Shown here: positions 28,478 through 28,767 of the stretch, piece by piece
How the letters are laid out: each line of letters begins with the position of its first letter
Numbering within the stretch: the stretch's first letter is position 1
Assembly: GCA_024276815.1 (NCBI GenBank)
Contig: JAJRWM010000212.1
Span: 1 to 28,767 of the forward strand
Direction: 5' to 3'
DNA length: 28,767 nucleotides
Source of the DNA: a bacterium
GTDB lineage: Bacteria; JACRDZ01; JAJRWM01
Notes under the pieces: model-generated
Told to the model about the DNA's origin: nothing
The model's database searches: none
The model's input: only the letters and a program-made list of their open reading frames with translations
Translations under genes and position numbers: made by a program

Positions 28478-28767
28478 ATGTTGAAATTAAAAGATCAAAA
28501 TAAGAACCAGGATTGCAGGCCTGGTTTTCTTAAACAGTTTCTCCGCAATCCCACGGCTATCGGCGCGGTCGCGCCCAGTTCGCCGGCCTTGGCGGAAATG
28601 ATAACCAGTTGGGTCGATTTGGCTGAAGCCGAGGTGGTGGTTGAATTCGGACCGGGGACAGGAGCCTTCACTCAGGCGATTAAACGGAAAATATCCTCTG
28701 AGACCAGTTTTATCGCCGTTGAGTTAAACCCGGTCTTTGTCAAGATCCTGAAAAAGGAATTCCCTGA
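28478..28767 (+). CDS. phospholipid-methyltransferase/rRNA-dimethylase-like methyltransferase, N-terminal fragment
   Basis: The first 96 residues are visible. FLKQFLRNPTAIGAVAPSSPAL is followed by VVVEFGPGTGAFTQAI, a SAM-binding motif I with an acidic end, then FIAVELNPVFVKIL, motif II. This pattern is typical of PmtA-like phospholipid N-methyltransferases and close relatives in the rRNA adenine dimethylase superfamily. The GGGA-led ATG lies 26 bases after the DUF2723 stop. A hairpin with a T run overlaps codons 10-17. The gene continues beyond the window, so the catalytic region cannot be checked and the substrate stays open. Confidence 0.8.
   Translation, partial: MLKLKDQNKNQDCRPGFLKQFLRNPTAIGAVAPSSPALAEMITSWVDLAEAEVVVEFGPGTGAFTQAIKRKISSETSFIAVELNPVFVKILKKEFP
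28505..28528 (+). terminator. terminator-like hairpin inside the methyltransferase 5' coding region
   Basis: AACCAGG (28505-28511) pairs with CCTGGTT (28520-28526) over an eight-base loop, followed by four T. It lies 53 bases past the DUF2723 stop and inside the next coding sequence. The stem is short, so it is weaker than the hairpin at 8517. Confidence 0.4.

Overview
The window is bacterial chromosome. The evidence is a canonical rRNA operon (16S, tRNA-Ile(GAU), tRNA-Ala(UGC), 23S, 5S), a 16S end carrying the anti-Shine-Dalgarno sequence, tRNAs with encoded CCA, Shine-Dalgarno-led ORFs, and the +1 programmed frameshift of prfB. Many products carry signal peptides or lipoboxes (two lipoproteins, a beta-propeller, two large metalloproteases, a DUF2723 membrane protein). 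This suggests a diderm, probably uncultured, lineage. I cannot assign a phylum by eye; the 16S gene here would settle it. TAA, TAG and TGA are all used as ordinary stops, so the code looks standard.

Layout. At 1-170 is the 5' end of a DegT-family aminotransferase on the minus strand, divergent from a plus-strand run: prfB, a membrane-anchored M23 peptidase, cysE, cysS, a small secreted beta-helix-like protein, a HEAT-repeat protein, a lipoprotein, a seven-bladed VCBS/FG-GAP propeller with a UnbV-like C-terminus, and a second lipoprotein related to the first. Then comes a minus-strand segment, 9.86-16.8 kb. In transcription order this holds tandem rRNA promoters, 16S, tRNA-Ile, tRNA-Ala, 23S, 5S, a terminator, a HicA/HicB toxin-antitoxin pair, a 5'-truncated second 5S with its own terminator, and a nucleotidyltransferase with a small partner gene. 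From 17.1 kb the plus strand resumes: hisC, ftcD, a response regulator with a GGDEF-like domain, two tandem paralogous HEFFH metalloproteases with Ig-like repeats and CFI-box C-termini, a radical SAM protein with an extra Cys-rich C-terminus, a DUF2723 membrane protein, and the start of a methyltransferase.

Links between genes. cysE makes O-acetylserine for cysteine synthesis and cysS charges tRNA-Cys; they overlap by ATGA and are probably translationally coupled. The products encoded at 4.5-9.6 kb are all exported and may form one surface or envelope system, but no function can be assigned.

Most notable points. (1) Three otherwise intact genes (cysS, ftcD, the second metalloprotease) each carry exactly one in-frame nonsense codon. 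(2) A HicAB cassette lies between an intact 5S gene and a 5'-truncated 5S copy. (3) Terminator-like hairpins lie inside the first codons of two genes. (4) The two metalloproteases differ in Ig-repeat number, and one has lost the CFI box consensus.
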